Below, piece by piece: positions 25,301-33,903 of a stretch of DNA of 64,000 nt. The position numbers and the translations under genes are program-made. Under the pieces are notes generated by a model. That model saw nothing but the letters and a program-made list of their open reading frames with translations. It had not been told where the DNA came from and did not search any database. This DNA comes from CAXBGS01 sp963975425 (GTDB lineage Bacteria; Planctomycetota; Planctomycetia; Pirellulales; Pirellulaceae): assembly GCA_963975425.1 (NCBI GenBank), contig CAXBGS010000001.1, forward strand, positions 1,302,001 to 1,366,000, given 5' to 3'. Within the stretch, counting starts at the first letter, position 1, and the number at the start of each line of letters is the position of its first letter.

Positions 25301-25962
25301 GCGAACCAGAGGCAACGCAAGTGGATGTGATGGCTTGGTACGACGGGTATGACGAAGATGGAAACGGAATCTTTGCCGAATGGCACGCAGCACGGTTCCA
25401 GCCCAGTCGAGGCGAGGCAGCCGAACTGAGAGACCACGTCGGAACGGTGATGTCGGCCAAAGGAGAATTGACTTGGCAAACGAAGTGGATTCCGGATCAG
25501 TCGCCAGAATCGGTCAAGCTGGTCGCTCACATTCACGATGCAGATGGATTCGTTTATGTCACTGACATTGTCGATCGGCTGAGTTTGACGAGAGATGGTT
25601 GGTCCGTCACACAATATCGGGCGATCGATGTGCCAGAACAGTTCGGCGTGCGCGTCGGACAGAAAAAGTCATGTCGTATCCGGATCAACCAGTCGCACGA
25701 CTTGGCGAGGGCGACCGAGGCGATCTTGCACTATCGAACTTGGGAAGCCAGTGACAAACATCACGAACCATTCCTGCTGAATGGAAATCCGCATCTCAAT
25801 GAAGGCAACAACCACCACTACGACTATGACCAGATACCGATCCCCGTTCGCGAACTAACGTCCGGTGACAATACCTTTTCGATTCATTCCAAAACCGAGC
25901 ATCACATGTTAGAAGTCCTGTGGCCGGGTCCAGCGCTAACGGTTCGGTACCAAACCGAGTAG
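22366..25962 (+). CDS. DUF1080 – CxxCH haem – sorbosone-dehydrogenase-like fusion protein
   Basis: A 1198-residue exported protein; ATG 22366 or 22378, with signal peptide VGWMLCLLVGFARLGVAQ. Residues ~34–252 are a DUF1080 / 3-keto-disaccharide-hydrolase jelly-roll (VSLFDGETLKDWDGDPQFW). Residues ~268–415 are a planctomycete c-type haem domain with CVVCH (294–298). Residues ~440–785 are a PQQ-type sugar/sorbosone dehydrogenase beta-propeller (WERGVIGVTHDPGFPTRPFV, GHQGGALHFGNDAKLYVGIG, ARGARNPFTFAI). The last ~400 residues look like beta-sandwich domains. Such giants are typical of this phylum and are thought to act on carbohydrates outside the cytoplasm, passing electrons to the haem. The substrate is unknown. 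A second DUF1080 gene follows on the same strand. Confidence 0.92.
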   Translation: MGDAMSSFRRRVGWMLCLLVGFARLGVAQESDFVSLFDGETLKDWDGDPQFWRVDDGVIVGETTADHPATQNTFLIYRGGEFADFELRFSYRVDGYNSGVQYRSVDRGNWSVAGYQCDFEDRWHRPKGDPDAAVTDDFSGMLFDEQGRSFLGHRGEFVIARAHPMDAKKSLIENVASVGDARELESHIRRDDWNELIVIARGFQFTHIINGHVMAVGIDEDESKRKASGIFAFQLHRGPPMKIQLKDIRVRSLGASLKETTKVDPRSYQQFALRHAGNPANGKQLFADADRTKCVVCHKVAGQGGDVGVDLSAIGSKFDRPHLIESLLEPSRQIVEGYRTANVLLNDGNVISGIVKKQTEGTIELADASGRMHRVLRDEIDGLTQSDVSIMPTGLANELSIHEFTDLIAYLETLRGNGKRKPGGTVSGPIELPDEFEVQTVVTGIDGATALDVLPDGRVLVCEQTGCVRVIENGKLIDEPVVTLPVDSHWERGVIGVTHDPGFPTRPFVYVCWVGRQPYPHHRISRFRMEGNVAVPASEKVLLVGDDQTKLGGKVPAGHQGGALHFGNDAKLYVGIGEQTAGEPSQRLDTLQGKILRINADGSIPADNPFVNQTKGKYQSIWARGARNPFTFAIRNSDGLMLINDVGGEQEEINVGRAGANYGWPTVEHGDLPEYRKPDFDGPIHWYKQASINGGDFCSQDSAWPQPWRGRYFFADYVNGWIHTLNPDDASDVTTFANGIRRPVDLRFAPDGTLYVLLRNAWVIDDKFQGGTGSLLRIRPRKSPPSPSERIEVAVTSNRPSAAARPGELYREYAIHNGGNFDWRVTDPRASAEGAKKFLPNPVLRLRVDDLRHAVRAEAVLDRWGGHAGTKHKLIRFNGQEPIRLPELTTTPSGSIPERFYSQDNPIVNVPLEDLREGENIIEGMIGPENEIDWGQWGLYSLILRVYYDPAVKKHAAGKIVSPRPGDSLPENPTIQFKCEPEATQVDVMAWYDGYDEDGNGIFAEWHAARFQPSRGEAAELRDHVGTVMSAKGELTWQTKWIPDQSPESVKLVAHIHDADGFVYVTDIVDRLSLTRDGWSVTQYRAIDVPEQFGVRVGQKKSCRIRINQSHDLARATEAILHYRTWEASDKHHEPFLLNGNPHLNEGNNHHYDYDQIPIPVRELTSGDNTFSIHSKTEHHMLEVLWPGPALTVRYQTE

Positions 25963-26139
25963 AATGTCGACTTCCAACGGGACGGCGGCACAATTTTGTG
26001 GTGTGGGTTTTCCGTCACAGTCGTCTCACAATCAGCTGGGATCCCCCGGTCGCTAAAACGTGGCGACATCGTCAAGCAGTTTTGCTGTCTCGCAGGTGTG
26101 TTTCGCTGAAATAAAAGATATCTCCTTGAAAGGTGCGTC

Positions 26140-26838
26140 ATGAAATTAACAGGTGTTAACTGGTTGCTCGTTGCATTGATGGTTTCTCTTGGGTGTGTGT
26201 CAGCGACGGCTGAGAAACCTAGCTCGACCGGCGACACGCAAGTCTTGTTCGACGGATCATCGATGCAAAATTTTCGTTGTTTCAAAAGCAAGTCAATCGA
26301 TCCAGGCTGGAAGATCATCGACGGTGCGATCACTCGAACGGTTGATCCGTCCGCCGAGAAAAAGAGTCGAATCGGCGATCTGATGACGAAAGAAAAGTTC
26401 GGCGCGTTTGATCTGGAACTTGAGTTCAAGATTTCGCCCGGTGGGAATAGCGGCATCATCTATCATGTCACCGAAGACAATGCGAAGGCGTGGCACAGCG
26501 GACCCGAAATTCAGATCATCGACAATCAGGCCGGTGCAGATGCGCAGAAATCGGGCTGGCTGTATCAACTGTATTCCACCGACACCGATGCAACCAAACC
26601 GGCTGGCCAATGGAATTCGCTGCGAGTCTTGATCACGCCTGACAAGTGCGAGCACTACGTCAACGGCGTTAAGTACGTCGAATACGTCAAAGGCAGTGAT
26701 GATTGGAATCAGCGTGTCGCCGCGAGCAAGTTTTCCAAGCAGCCGAACTTTGGCTTGGCCAAGTCCGGTCACATCTGCCTGCAAGACCACGGCAACGAAG
26801 TCGCATTTCGCAACATCCGAATCACACGATTGGACTGA
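26140..26838 (+). CDS. DUF1080 (3-keto-disaccharide hydrolase-like) protein, exported
   Basis: A 232-residue protein with AAGGTG before the ATG and an N-terminal signal peptide (WLLVALMVSLGCVSATA). The rest is one DUF1080 jelly-roll domain: VLFDGSSMQNFRCF near the start, then GAFDLELEFKISPGGNSGII, GPEIQIIDNQAGAD and CLQDHGNEVAFRNIRI at the end. These features are standard for the family. Members were first annotated as concanavalin-like glucanase domains and now as 3-keto-glycoside hydrolases. It lies 177 bp after the large DUF1080/haem/dehydrogenase gene, with probable separate expression but related function. Confidence 0.93.
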   Translation: MKLTGVNWLLVALMVSLGCVSATAEKPSSTGDTQVLFDGSSMQNFRCFKSKSIDPGWKIIDGAITRTVDPSAEKKSRIGDLMTKEKFGAFDLELEFKISPGGNSGIIYHVTEDNAKAWHSGPEIQIIDNQAGADAQKSGWLYQLYSTDTDATKPAGQWNSLRVLITPDKCEHYVNGVKYVEYVKGSDDWNQRVAASKFSKQPNFGLAKSGHICLQDHGNEVAFRNIRITRLD

Positions 26839-28074
26839 ACGCACCATCGTCGGATGCACCGTTCGTACCGGAGCAAATGCCGCAGCCAGTGGGATAGATG
26901 ATGCGGTCCACCATCATCCGCTTGGCGTGATGCTTTACACGCGTTCACCATGGCCCATCGATCTGGCTGCTTGATCTGATTTCACTGCAAAAACCGATGC
27001 TTGTAACCCTAGCATTAAGGGGAACAACGCAAACAGCAAACGTGATGCGTGACATCGAAGAGGCACCAACGCCTCTTGTGAAGTCATTGGCAAGTTGCCG
27101 CCTCATTGCTTCGTGCCTGTGGAAAGGCTTGCTGCGGGGCGTGCTGGCAAAAAGTTCAAAACCAATCGGTACAGGTTCAGCACTCCTCCGGAGAGGTGGA
27201 GGTGCAAAGACGTTGGTTCCATTCTAGAGCTTTGAGATTTTCGAATCGGAAATTCGAAGCGAATCTGATTAGGTTCGTCTATTCACATGCCCCGTGGTTC
27301 ACTTCCGCAAAAGTTTTTCCACTCGAACAACGTCTCGCATGAATGCATTCGTTGTGCTTAAACGACTCTGCGAGCGGGAAGCAAGCAAGGAAATGCGCTT
27401 TCCCATTTTGATAATGACGAATGCGATAGGGTGCCAACTGTTTGTTGCACGAGTTAGTTGCTGTTTGTAAGTCGCGATAAATCGTTTCAACAAGAACCGA
27501 GCAATGCATGGAAGTGCAACATACAGCTTGTAGTTCGGTCAGTTAGGCGATGTTACCGATGCATACAAAAAAAATCGGCGCGTCGGCAGGCTATCTTCCC
27601 TTGTGGTTCTCGACTATCGGGTTGAAGGACCTCGGCTGACTTCTTCCAGACAAAGACTTGAACGACTTCGTTTAGAGCATAACCTAAAGCCGCTGTCACG
27701 AACCGAATTGAGTTTGCAGTGGACGATGCGTTCCATCTCTATTGATCGGTTTGTGAAGTAACGATGCCAACCGCATTGTTACTTTGCGTTGCTCCCTGGC
27801 AACGATGCAGATCGCGAGGATGCGATTGTGGTGGGCCACCACCAATATTAGGCGCGGCAAATCAATGGCGGCTTCTTCATGCGACCTACGCATCGAAGTT
27901 GGCTAAATGAATTGAACCAGCGTTTTCTCGTGGCAAAAGAAATTGATGTCACCCAGCGGGACGAAGTCCGCGCCAAACAAGCGTTTTCCTACTGAGCTTG
28001 TTCATGGTTTGACGCTTTTTCGGGATGCAAAGATGTCCGACTTTAGCTTGGCTAGGAATCACTAAGGAAAGTTG
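26839..28074. other. Long intergenic stretch upstream of the exopolysaccharide locus
   Basis: About 1.2 kb. Short open frames occur on both strands but none has recognisable domains, a good ribosome-binding site or a consistent protein pattern. A local palindrome-rich spot (TTTCGAATCGGAAATTCGAA, ~27237–27256) is present. It probably contains the promoter region of the polysaccharide cluster, but no specific element could be named. Confidence 0.5.
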
Positions 28075-30930
28075 ATGTTCCTGATACCCGTGATCACCGC
28101 CTTGTTGGTTACGATGGCGACGGTGCCCGTATCCATTTGGGCGGCCCGCAAGCTTGATACCCTTGATCGGCCGGACGCGAGAAAGATCCACTTCGAACCG
28201 ACGCCGCGACTCGGTGGCATCGCGATCTTTCTTGGACTTGTGACCGGAGTTTTCGGATCGTTGCTCTGGCTATACGGGTCGGGGAAAGCGATCGAAGCCG
28301 AAGGGTATACCAAGCTTGCTGCGATCGGTGGCGCGAGTGCATTCATCTTCTTGGTGGGATTGGTCGACGATATACGAAGCGTTTCATCTCGATTCAAGCT
28401 GATCGCTTTGATTGGCGGTGCGACAATGGTTTGTGGTTCGGGAGTCGTTCTGGCGGACCTTCTGTTTGGTGGTCAAGCGTTGATTGAGTTCCGTTGGGTC
28501 TCGTGGGCCGTCACGATGCTTTGGATCATTGCAGTCGCGGTCGCGATCAACTTTATCGACGGACTCGATGGTTTGGCGGGTGGTCTGACGTTGATGTCGG
28601 CTGCGGTGCTGTCGTTCTTTGCGGTTTCAGCCGGGAAAGTCGAACTCGCAATTCTGCCGTTGGCCTTGGTTGGTGCTCTGTCAGGTTTCTTGGTCTTCAA
28701 TTGGCATCCGGCAAAGACTTTCATGGGCGATGGCGGCAGTATGTTGATCGGATTCGTGTTGGCATCTTCGGTCGTCTTTGCAAATCAAGAACTGGGGACG
28801 ATGCGAGGTTTGATGTTGCCGATGCTTGCGATCAGTGTTCCGCTCGCCGATACGGCACTCACGGTTTTTCGGCGTCACTATTTGCAGCGGCGTTCGTTGT
28901 TTGCGGCAGAGCGAGGGCATATTCATCATCGATTGCTCGATCGTGGATTGCCCCACAAGCATGCGGTTTTGGTGATCTATCTTGTGTCGGCCTTGGCTGT
29001 CGGGATTGGATTGATCTCGCTGGTGTTCGAAGGTTGGGCGACCTTGGGTGGGCTTGCGCTTTTGGTTCCATTGCTTTGGGGTACGTTCCGGTTAGCCGGT
29101 TCGGTGCGCACAACCGAAATGGTTGACGCGTTGCGAGGGAAACGGGCTCTGGATCGAGCGTCGCGGCAGTATCGAAATAAGTTTGAAGAACTGCAGTTGG
29201 AATTTCATCATGTTCGAAATTTCGCACAGTGGTGGGAAGGGATGTGTCGCGCTGCGGATCGACTTGACTTTGTGAAATTGACGCTAAAGTTGCCGGTGAC
29301 GGACAAATCTGATCGCAGCCGCGAGATGGCTTGGCGGTCGGAAAACAAAGATTTGGTGTTGGGTGATTGCATCCAGGCGGCGATCCCGATCGCGACGTCG
29401 CATCCGCTCAATCCCAGTGCGCAGGTCTCGGTGGAGATCGCAGCGAGTCGATCGCTCGAATCGGCAAGCGAACGCTTGGCGTTGTTTGCAAGGCTCATGA
29501 CCGAAAACAGTCTGGCCAAGATCAGTGAGCGTGAACGACAGGACCGGCTGCACCAGCGACCGGCGACGCACCGTATCGGACAAAAGAGAAGCAGTGCGAG
29601 GAAATCGTCGTTAGCGTCACTTGATCGATCGATCGACGAACAGCTCGGTCCCCAACGTGATGACGACGGTGATTTCGCACACCTTCGCGTCGCCATCGTC
29701 CACGATTTTATGTACACGTATGCCGGTGCCGAACGGGTTGTCGAACAACTGATTCATGTGTTTCCTCACGGCGATTTGTTCGCGCTGTTCGATTTCTTAC
29801 CTGAAACAGAACGAGGATTCCTGCAAGGCAAACCGGTCACGACGACGTTCCTGCAAAACATGCCGTTTGCCAAAACCAAGCATCGTTCGTATCTGCCGCT
29901 GATGCCCATCGCGGTCGAGCAGCTGGACGTATCCGATTACGACTTGGTCATCACCAGCAGCTATTTGGCAGCGAAGGGAGTCATCACGGGTCCGGATCAA
30001 TTGCACATTTGTTACTGCCACAGTCCCGTCCGATATGCATGGGATCTGCATCACCAATATCTTAGCGATTCGGGACTGGGTTACGGTCCCAAGGGTTTAC
30101 TCGCACGAGCGATCTTGCACTACATTCGCAGTTGGGACGTACGCAGTTCGCTTGGAGTCGACCACTTCATAGCAAATAGCCAATTCGTCGCACGGCGTAT
30201 TAAGAAGGTGTATCGTCGCACCGCGGCGGTGATTCACCCACCGGTCGATACCAAGCAATTCGAACTAAGTACGACCGCTCGTGATGACTTCTACTTAGTT
30301 GTTGGCCGGATGGTGCCGTACAAACGCACGGACATGATTGTCAACGCGTTCGGAGAGATGCCCGACCGCAAGCTGGTCGTCATCGGCGAAGGCCCTGGCT
30401 TCGAAAAGGTGAAATCGTTGGCCGGTGACAACGTGACGCTGATGGGTTTTCAGGACGGCGACGTCTTGGTCGATCACATGCAACGAGCCAAAGCATTGAT
30501 CTTTGTCGCCGAAGAGGACTTCGGCATCGTCCCGGTCGAAGCGCTAGCCTGCGGCACACCCGTCATCGCCTACGGCAAAGGCGGGGTCACCGAATCGGTC
30601 GTCGACGGAGAGCACGGAGTCTTATTCGAAGAACAAACCGAGGACTCGCTGATCGACGCACTCGACCGTTTCGAATCACAAAACGAATTCTCAAATTTTG
30701 ATCCGCAAACACTGCATATCCGCAGCGAGGAATTTTCCGAAGAGACGTTTTCAAATCGAATCAAAGCGAGGCTGACGGAGTGGACAAGTCAAAGAAGCCT
30801 CGGTCGCGGCGGAGCGCGCGGAAGTGTAAATTCGCAAGGTTTCAGCGCGGCGCGGCTGGCAGAGCTAAGTCTTATTAGTGCGAAATCCTCGAAACACGCC
30901 GAAACCATTGGGCCCCTCAAGCGTAATTGA
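28075..30930 (+). CDS. Fused WecA-type phosphoglycosyltransferase – GT4 glycosyltransferase
   Basis: A 951-residue protein; ATG 28075 with AAGGAAA upstream. Residues ~1–345 are a polytopic polyprenyl-phosphate GlcNAc-1-phosphate transferase of the WecA/MraY family: RPDARKIHFEPTPRLGGIAI, IALIGGAT, NFIDGLDGLAGGLTLM (catalytic Asp cluster) and NWHPAKTFMGDGGSMLIGF. Residues ~355–500 are a soluble linker domain I do not recognise. From ~538 to ~905 lies a GT4 glycosyltransferase (HDFMYTYAGAERVVEQLI, VVGRMVPYKRTDMIVNAF, then the EX7E segment EEDFGIVPVEALACGTPVIA). So the protein that loads the first sugar phosphate on the lipid carrier probably also adds a next sugar. It opens the plus-strand exopolysaccharide locus. 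The C-terminal tail is low-complexity. Confidence 0.92.
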   Translation: MFLIPVITALLVTMATVPVSIWAARKLDTLDRPDARKIHFEPTPRLGGIAIFLGLVTGVFGSLLWLYGSGKAIEAEGYTKLAAIGGASAFIFLVGLVDDIRSVSSRFKLIALIGGATMVCGSGVVLADLLFGGQALIEFRWVSWAVTMLWIIAVAVAINFIDGLDGLAGGLTLMSAAVLSFFAVSAGKVELAILPLALVGALSGFLVFNWHPAKTFMGDGGSMLIGFVLASSVVFANQELGTMRGLMLPMLAISVPLADTALTVFRRHYLQRRSLFAAERGHIHHRLLDRGLPHKHAVLVIYLVSALAVGIGLISLVFEGWATLGGLALLVPLLWGTFRLAGSVRTTEMVDALRGKRALDRASRQYRNKFEELQLEFHHVRNFAQWWEGMCRAADRLDFVKLTLKLPVTDKSDRSREMAWRSENKDLVLGDCIQAAIPIATSHPLNPSAQVSVEIAASRSLESASERLALFARLMTENSLAKISERERQDRLHQRPATHRIGQKRSSARKSSLASLDRSIDEQLGPQRDDDGDFAHLRVAIVHDFMYTYAGAERVVEQLIHVFPHGDLFALFDFLPETERGFLQGKPVTTTFLQNMPFAKTKHRSYLPLMPIAVEQLDVSDYDLVITSSYLAAKGVITGPDQLHICYCHSPVRYAWDLHHQYLSDSGLGYGPKGLLARAILHYIRSWDVRSSLGVDHFIANSQFVARRIKKVYRRTAAVIHPPVDTKQFELSTTARDDFYLVVGRMVPYKRTDMIVNAFGEMPDRKLVVIGEGPGFEKVKSLAGDNVTLMGFQDGDVLVDHMQRAKALIFVAEEDFGIVPVEALACGTPVIAYGKGGVTESVVDGEHGVLFEEQTEDSLIDALDRFESQNEFSNFDPQTLHIRSEEFSEETFSNRIKARLTEWTSQRSLGRGGARGSVNSQGFSAARLAELSLISAKSSKHAETIGPLKRN

Positions 30931-31368
30931 GTGCAGCGATCACTGGCCCGGATGTTTGAGAATGCCTTTATAACGACGAGCCGGTGCAGTAGAGAGAGAA
31001 ATCGCTCGATGAAAGTTGGTCGATAGCACACGATGGATTGTCATCCGCTAGGTTTCTTGCAAAAACGCCCCGGCCCCGTTTCGGACGGCTCACGCTCCAA
31101 TCAAGGCCGTCAACAGAATTTGTCGACCACTGGTCGTGGAAACGACGTCGGCACGGGCACAACGAATGTAGTGGCCTCGTAATCGGAGTCACGGTCATAT
31201 TCGTGGTACGGACAGCGATAGTCACGGTGGAGATAGCAACCATGATGGCCATAAAGACTATTGCCGAATCTCAGATGCGTCATCTCAGAGGTGATCGCAC
31301 TTACTAATGTTAAAGAAGTGGATGAGGTTTGGTCGAGCGACGGAAAATGCGATTCGAAGTTACCAAGC
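30931..31368. other. Intergenic stretch before murB
   Basis: 438 bp. Overlapping open frames on both strands show no protein pattern; a TTG-started extension of the MurB frame to 31261 has no family similarity. Nothing else seen. Confidence 0.5.
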
Positions 31369-32376
31369 ATGGCTATCACAATAAACGATCTAAACGGCTT
31401 CGAAGTCGCGATAAACGACAGTTCAAATGGCAAGTACCCGGACGTTGTCAGCCAGGCATGTTCATTGAAAAAGATGACTCGTTGGCAAATTGGTGGTCCA
31501 GCCGATCTCGTCGTGAAGCCCCGCTCCCATGAGCAAGTCCGCGACACAATCAGGAGTCTTGCGTCATCGGGAGTCCCCTGGTTAGCAATGGGATATGCTT
31601 CGAATTTGCTGATTGATGATGGAGGAGTTCGAGGAGCCGTGGTGTTGCTGACCAAAAATTTGGCATTCTTTCAATCTGAAGGCGTTCGTGTCCGCGTCGG
31701 TGGCGGGGCTTGGGTCCCTGGGTTTGCCAATCGCGTCAGTCGCTTAGGTCTCCACGGGGCAGAGCACATCGTTGGTATTCCAGGAACAATCGGCGGACTG
31801 ATTTGTATGAACGGTGGCAGCAATCGTAAAAGCATCGGCGACAATGTCGTCGAAGTTCGGTGTCTCGATCGGAACGCAAACGAAATCCGGCTAACTCAGT
31901 CGCAATGCTGTTTTGGCCGTCGCAGTTCTCTCATTCAAAGAGAAGGATGGATCGTCACCGAGGCAACGCTCGAATTCAAACGCGCTGCGGTTCGAAAGAT
32001 CCGGCGTGAAATGAAAGATATTCTCGCGTGCCGGCGGAGAAAGTTTCCGCTCAAGTCGCCCAACTGCGGTTCAGTGTTTGTAAGCGACCCCAAAAACTTT
32101 TTGAAACATGGTCCTCCGGGAGAGATGATCGAGCGTTGTGGTCTTAAAGGCTTACGTTTCGGAGACGCTCAGGTATCCCCGCAGCACGCAAATTTTATCG
32201 TCAATCTTGGGCATGCAACCTCTTCAGATGTACTGCGTTTGATCAAGGCCATTCGCGATGAAGCAGTTCGTCAGTTTAACTGTCACCTCGAGTGTGAAGT
32301 TCGTTACGTTAGTTCCGACTGTCAAGTCCGTCCGGCTCACCTCGTCCTGGCTGACACGTCATCATTAGGAAGATAG
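31369..32376 (+). CDS. murB: UDP-N-acetylenolpyruvoylglucosamine reductase (MurB)
   Basis: A 335-residue FAD-dependent enzyme that reduces UDP-GlcNAc-enolpyruvate to UDP-MurNAc. The ATG at 31369 is chosen because similarity starts soon after. FAD-binding marks are TRWQIGGPADLVVKP, VGGGAWVPGFANRVSRLGLH and GIPGTIGGLICMNGGSNR. The catalytic serine is in CGSVFVSDPKNF and the C-terminal Glu in CHLECEVRYV. All motifs are intact. It lies just before a MurA-type gene within an exopolysaccharide locus, not in a dcw cluster. This could be the organism's only MurB or a copy dedicated to making UDP-MurNAc for a surface polymer; the window alone cannot decide. Confidence 0.9.
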   Translation: MAITINDLNGFEVAINDSSNGKYPDVVSQACSLKKMTRWQIGGPADLVVKPRSHEQVRDTIRSLASSGVPWLAMGYASNLLIDDGGVRGAVVLLTKNLAFFQSEGVRVRVGGGAWVPGFANRVSRLGLHGAEHIVGIPGTIGGLICMNGGSNRKSIGDNVVEVRCLDRNANEIRLTQSQCCFGRRSSLIQREGWIVTEATLEFKRAAVRKIRREMKDILACRRRKFPLKSPNCGSVFVSDPKNFLKHGPPGEMIERCGLKGLRFGDAQVSPQHANFIVNLGHATSSDVLRLIKAIRDEAVRQFNCHLECEVRYVSSDCQVRPAHLVLADTSSLGR

Positions 32377-32510
32377 TTGTGTCGGGGAACCCGTGCGCAG
32401 AAGTCAGCGGAACCTTATGCGGATGGCAATCTTATTTGCTGCCTCATCGCATGAAAAATCAATGTTGAATACTGTTGCCACATTGCCGCACCGATTGGGT
32501 GGATTGACAT

Positions 32511-33830
32511 ATGACATTTAGGGCGCATTCCGTTGTCGAAGACCATGATGCGACGATCGCGTCAGATAATGCGGATGTGCTTACGGTGTTTCCATCGCGA
32601 TTGTATGGCGAGGTCACCGTGAGCGGTGCAAAAAACTCAGCACTTCGGTTGCTTGCAGCGAGTTTATTGACAAGCGAAGAAGTAAAATTAACAAACTATC
32701 CCAACAAGCTACTCGATGCTCAATTGCACGTCGAAATGCTGGAGCAACTCGGTAAGACTTGCCGAGTCGAGTCTAATGAAATCGTTATCTCCGAAGACCG
32801 TCCTCCCGAGCCAATCTTAGCGTGGGAAAAGCGGTCGATCCGTAACACATTGTTAATCTTGGGAGCGCTAACGGCGCGAGTTGGCCATGGCGAAGTGCCA
32901 CTCCCAGGCGGTTGCCAAATCGGTGGATGCAATGGCAATCGGGCCTACGACATTCACGTGGATATCCTTGAATCTTTGGGAGCTCATGTTAGCGAGCGTG
33001 AGCATCTGTTAGTTGCTGATGCGCCCGGGGGCTTAGTCGGTGCGGATATCCGACTTCGCGTACGTTCGACGGGTGCAACTGAAAACGCGTTGCTAGCGGG
33101 TTCGCTGGCCCGTGGAACGACTCGAATCTGGAATCCACACGTTCGGCCAGAGATTTTGGATCTGATCGAACTGTTGCAAACAATGGGGTCAGAGATTCGT
33201 GTCTTTGGTCAAGAGCGAATTGAAATCGAAGGTCGTGAGACCCTTAGCGGTGGAAAACATCGGGTAATCCCTGATAACGTCGAGGCTTTAACTTGGGCCA
33301 TCGCCGCAATCCTCACAGACGGTGAAATCGAGATTCACAACTTTCCGTTTGAGCACCTCGAAGTACCCCTGATCTATTTGCGCGAGAGCGGTGCAAGACT
33401 GTTTCGGGGGGGCAACTCGATCGTGGTTCGTGGCGGAAATTGCTATCCGTTGGAGCTGAGCACGGGGCCCTATCCGGGGATCAATTCGGATATGCAGCCA
33501 ATCCTCGCAGTCTATGGCCTCAAAGCGAATGGGGAATCGCGGTTTGTTGATCTTAGATTTCCCGGCCGCTATGGGTACGCAGAGGAACTGCAGAAACTTG
33601 GAGGGCAATGCAAGGTGGAAGGCAACGTACTCAGGATTCATGGTGGGCGACCGTTAGTGGGTTCCGCAGTTCGTGCTTTAGATCTTCGCGCCGGAGCCGC
33701 TTTGGCGTTGGCCGGTTTAATCGCCCGTGGCCCCACGCACATTCACGACAGCTGGCAAATACTTCGCGGGTATTCAAGCTTTGTTGATAAAGCAAGGGCT
33801 TTGGGTATCCGGTTGCAACACTCCTATTAG
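32511..33830 (+). CDS. murA: UDP-GlcNAc 1-carboxyvinyltransferase-like protein (MurA family)
   Basis: A 439-residue EPSP-synthase-fold enzyme that transfers enolpyruvate from PEP to UDP-GlcNAc, the step before MurB. The Lys-Asn pair is in VSGAKNSALRLLAASLLT. The catalytic-loop Cys is at about 135 in LPGGCQIGGCNGNRAYDIHV. In housekeeping MurA the loop usually reads PGGC-A-IG-x-RPVDLH, so this copy carries a few extra residues and a second Cys. Other marks are RSTGATENALLAG, PDNVEALTWAIAA and the late RAGAALALAGLIARGPTHIH. It follows murB by 134 bp. The divergent loop and location suggest a specialised paralogue, but reading by eye cannot exclude the housekeeping enzyme. Confidence 0.85.
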   Translation: MTFRAHSVVEDHDATIASDNADVLTVFPSRLYGEVTVSGAKNSALRLLAASLLTSEEVKLTNYPNKLLDAQLHVEMLEQLGKTCRVESNEIVISEDRPPEPILAWEKRSIRNTLLILGALTARVGHGEVPLPGGCQIGGCNGNRAYDIHVDILESLGAHVSEREHLLVADAPGGLVGADIRLRVRSTGATENALLAGSLARGTTRIWNPHVRPEILDLIELLQTMGSEIRVFGQERIEIEGRETLSGGKHRVIPDNVEALTWAIAAILTDGEIEIHNFPFEHLEVPLIYLRESGARLFRGGNSIVVRGGNCYPLELSTGPYPGINSDMQPILAVYGLKANGESRFVDLRFPGRYGYAEELQKLGGQCKVEGNVLRIHGGRPLVGSAVRALDLRAGAALALAGLIARGPTHIHDSWQILRGYSSFVDKARALGIRLQHSY

Positions 33831-33903
33831 ACCAACCCACCAAACCAGCTTAGCAATTTTTTGTGCAAAGCCGATTAGTGTATAAAAACCTGACGCGCGA
33901 GCC

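Noticed and set aside
28494..29126. 210-codon open frame inside the fused transferase gene
   Set aside because: Out-of-frame shadow of the WecA-type domain; composition is Arg/Ser/Cys-rich as expected for a shadow.
31110..31655. 181-codon minus-strand open frame
   Set aside because: Overlaps the start of murB on the other strand and shows no recognisable pattern; antisense shadow.
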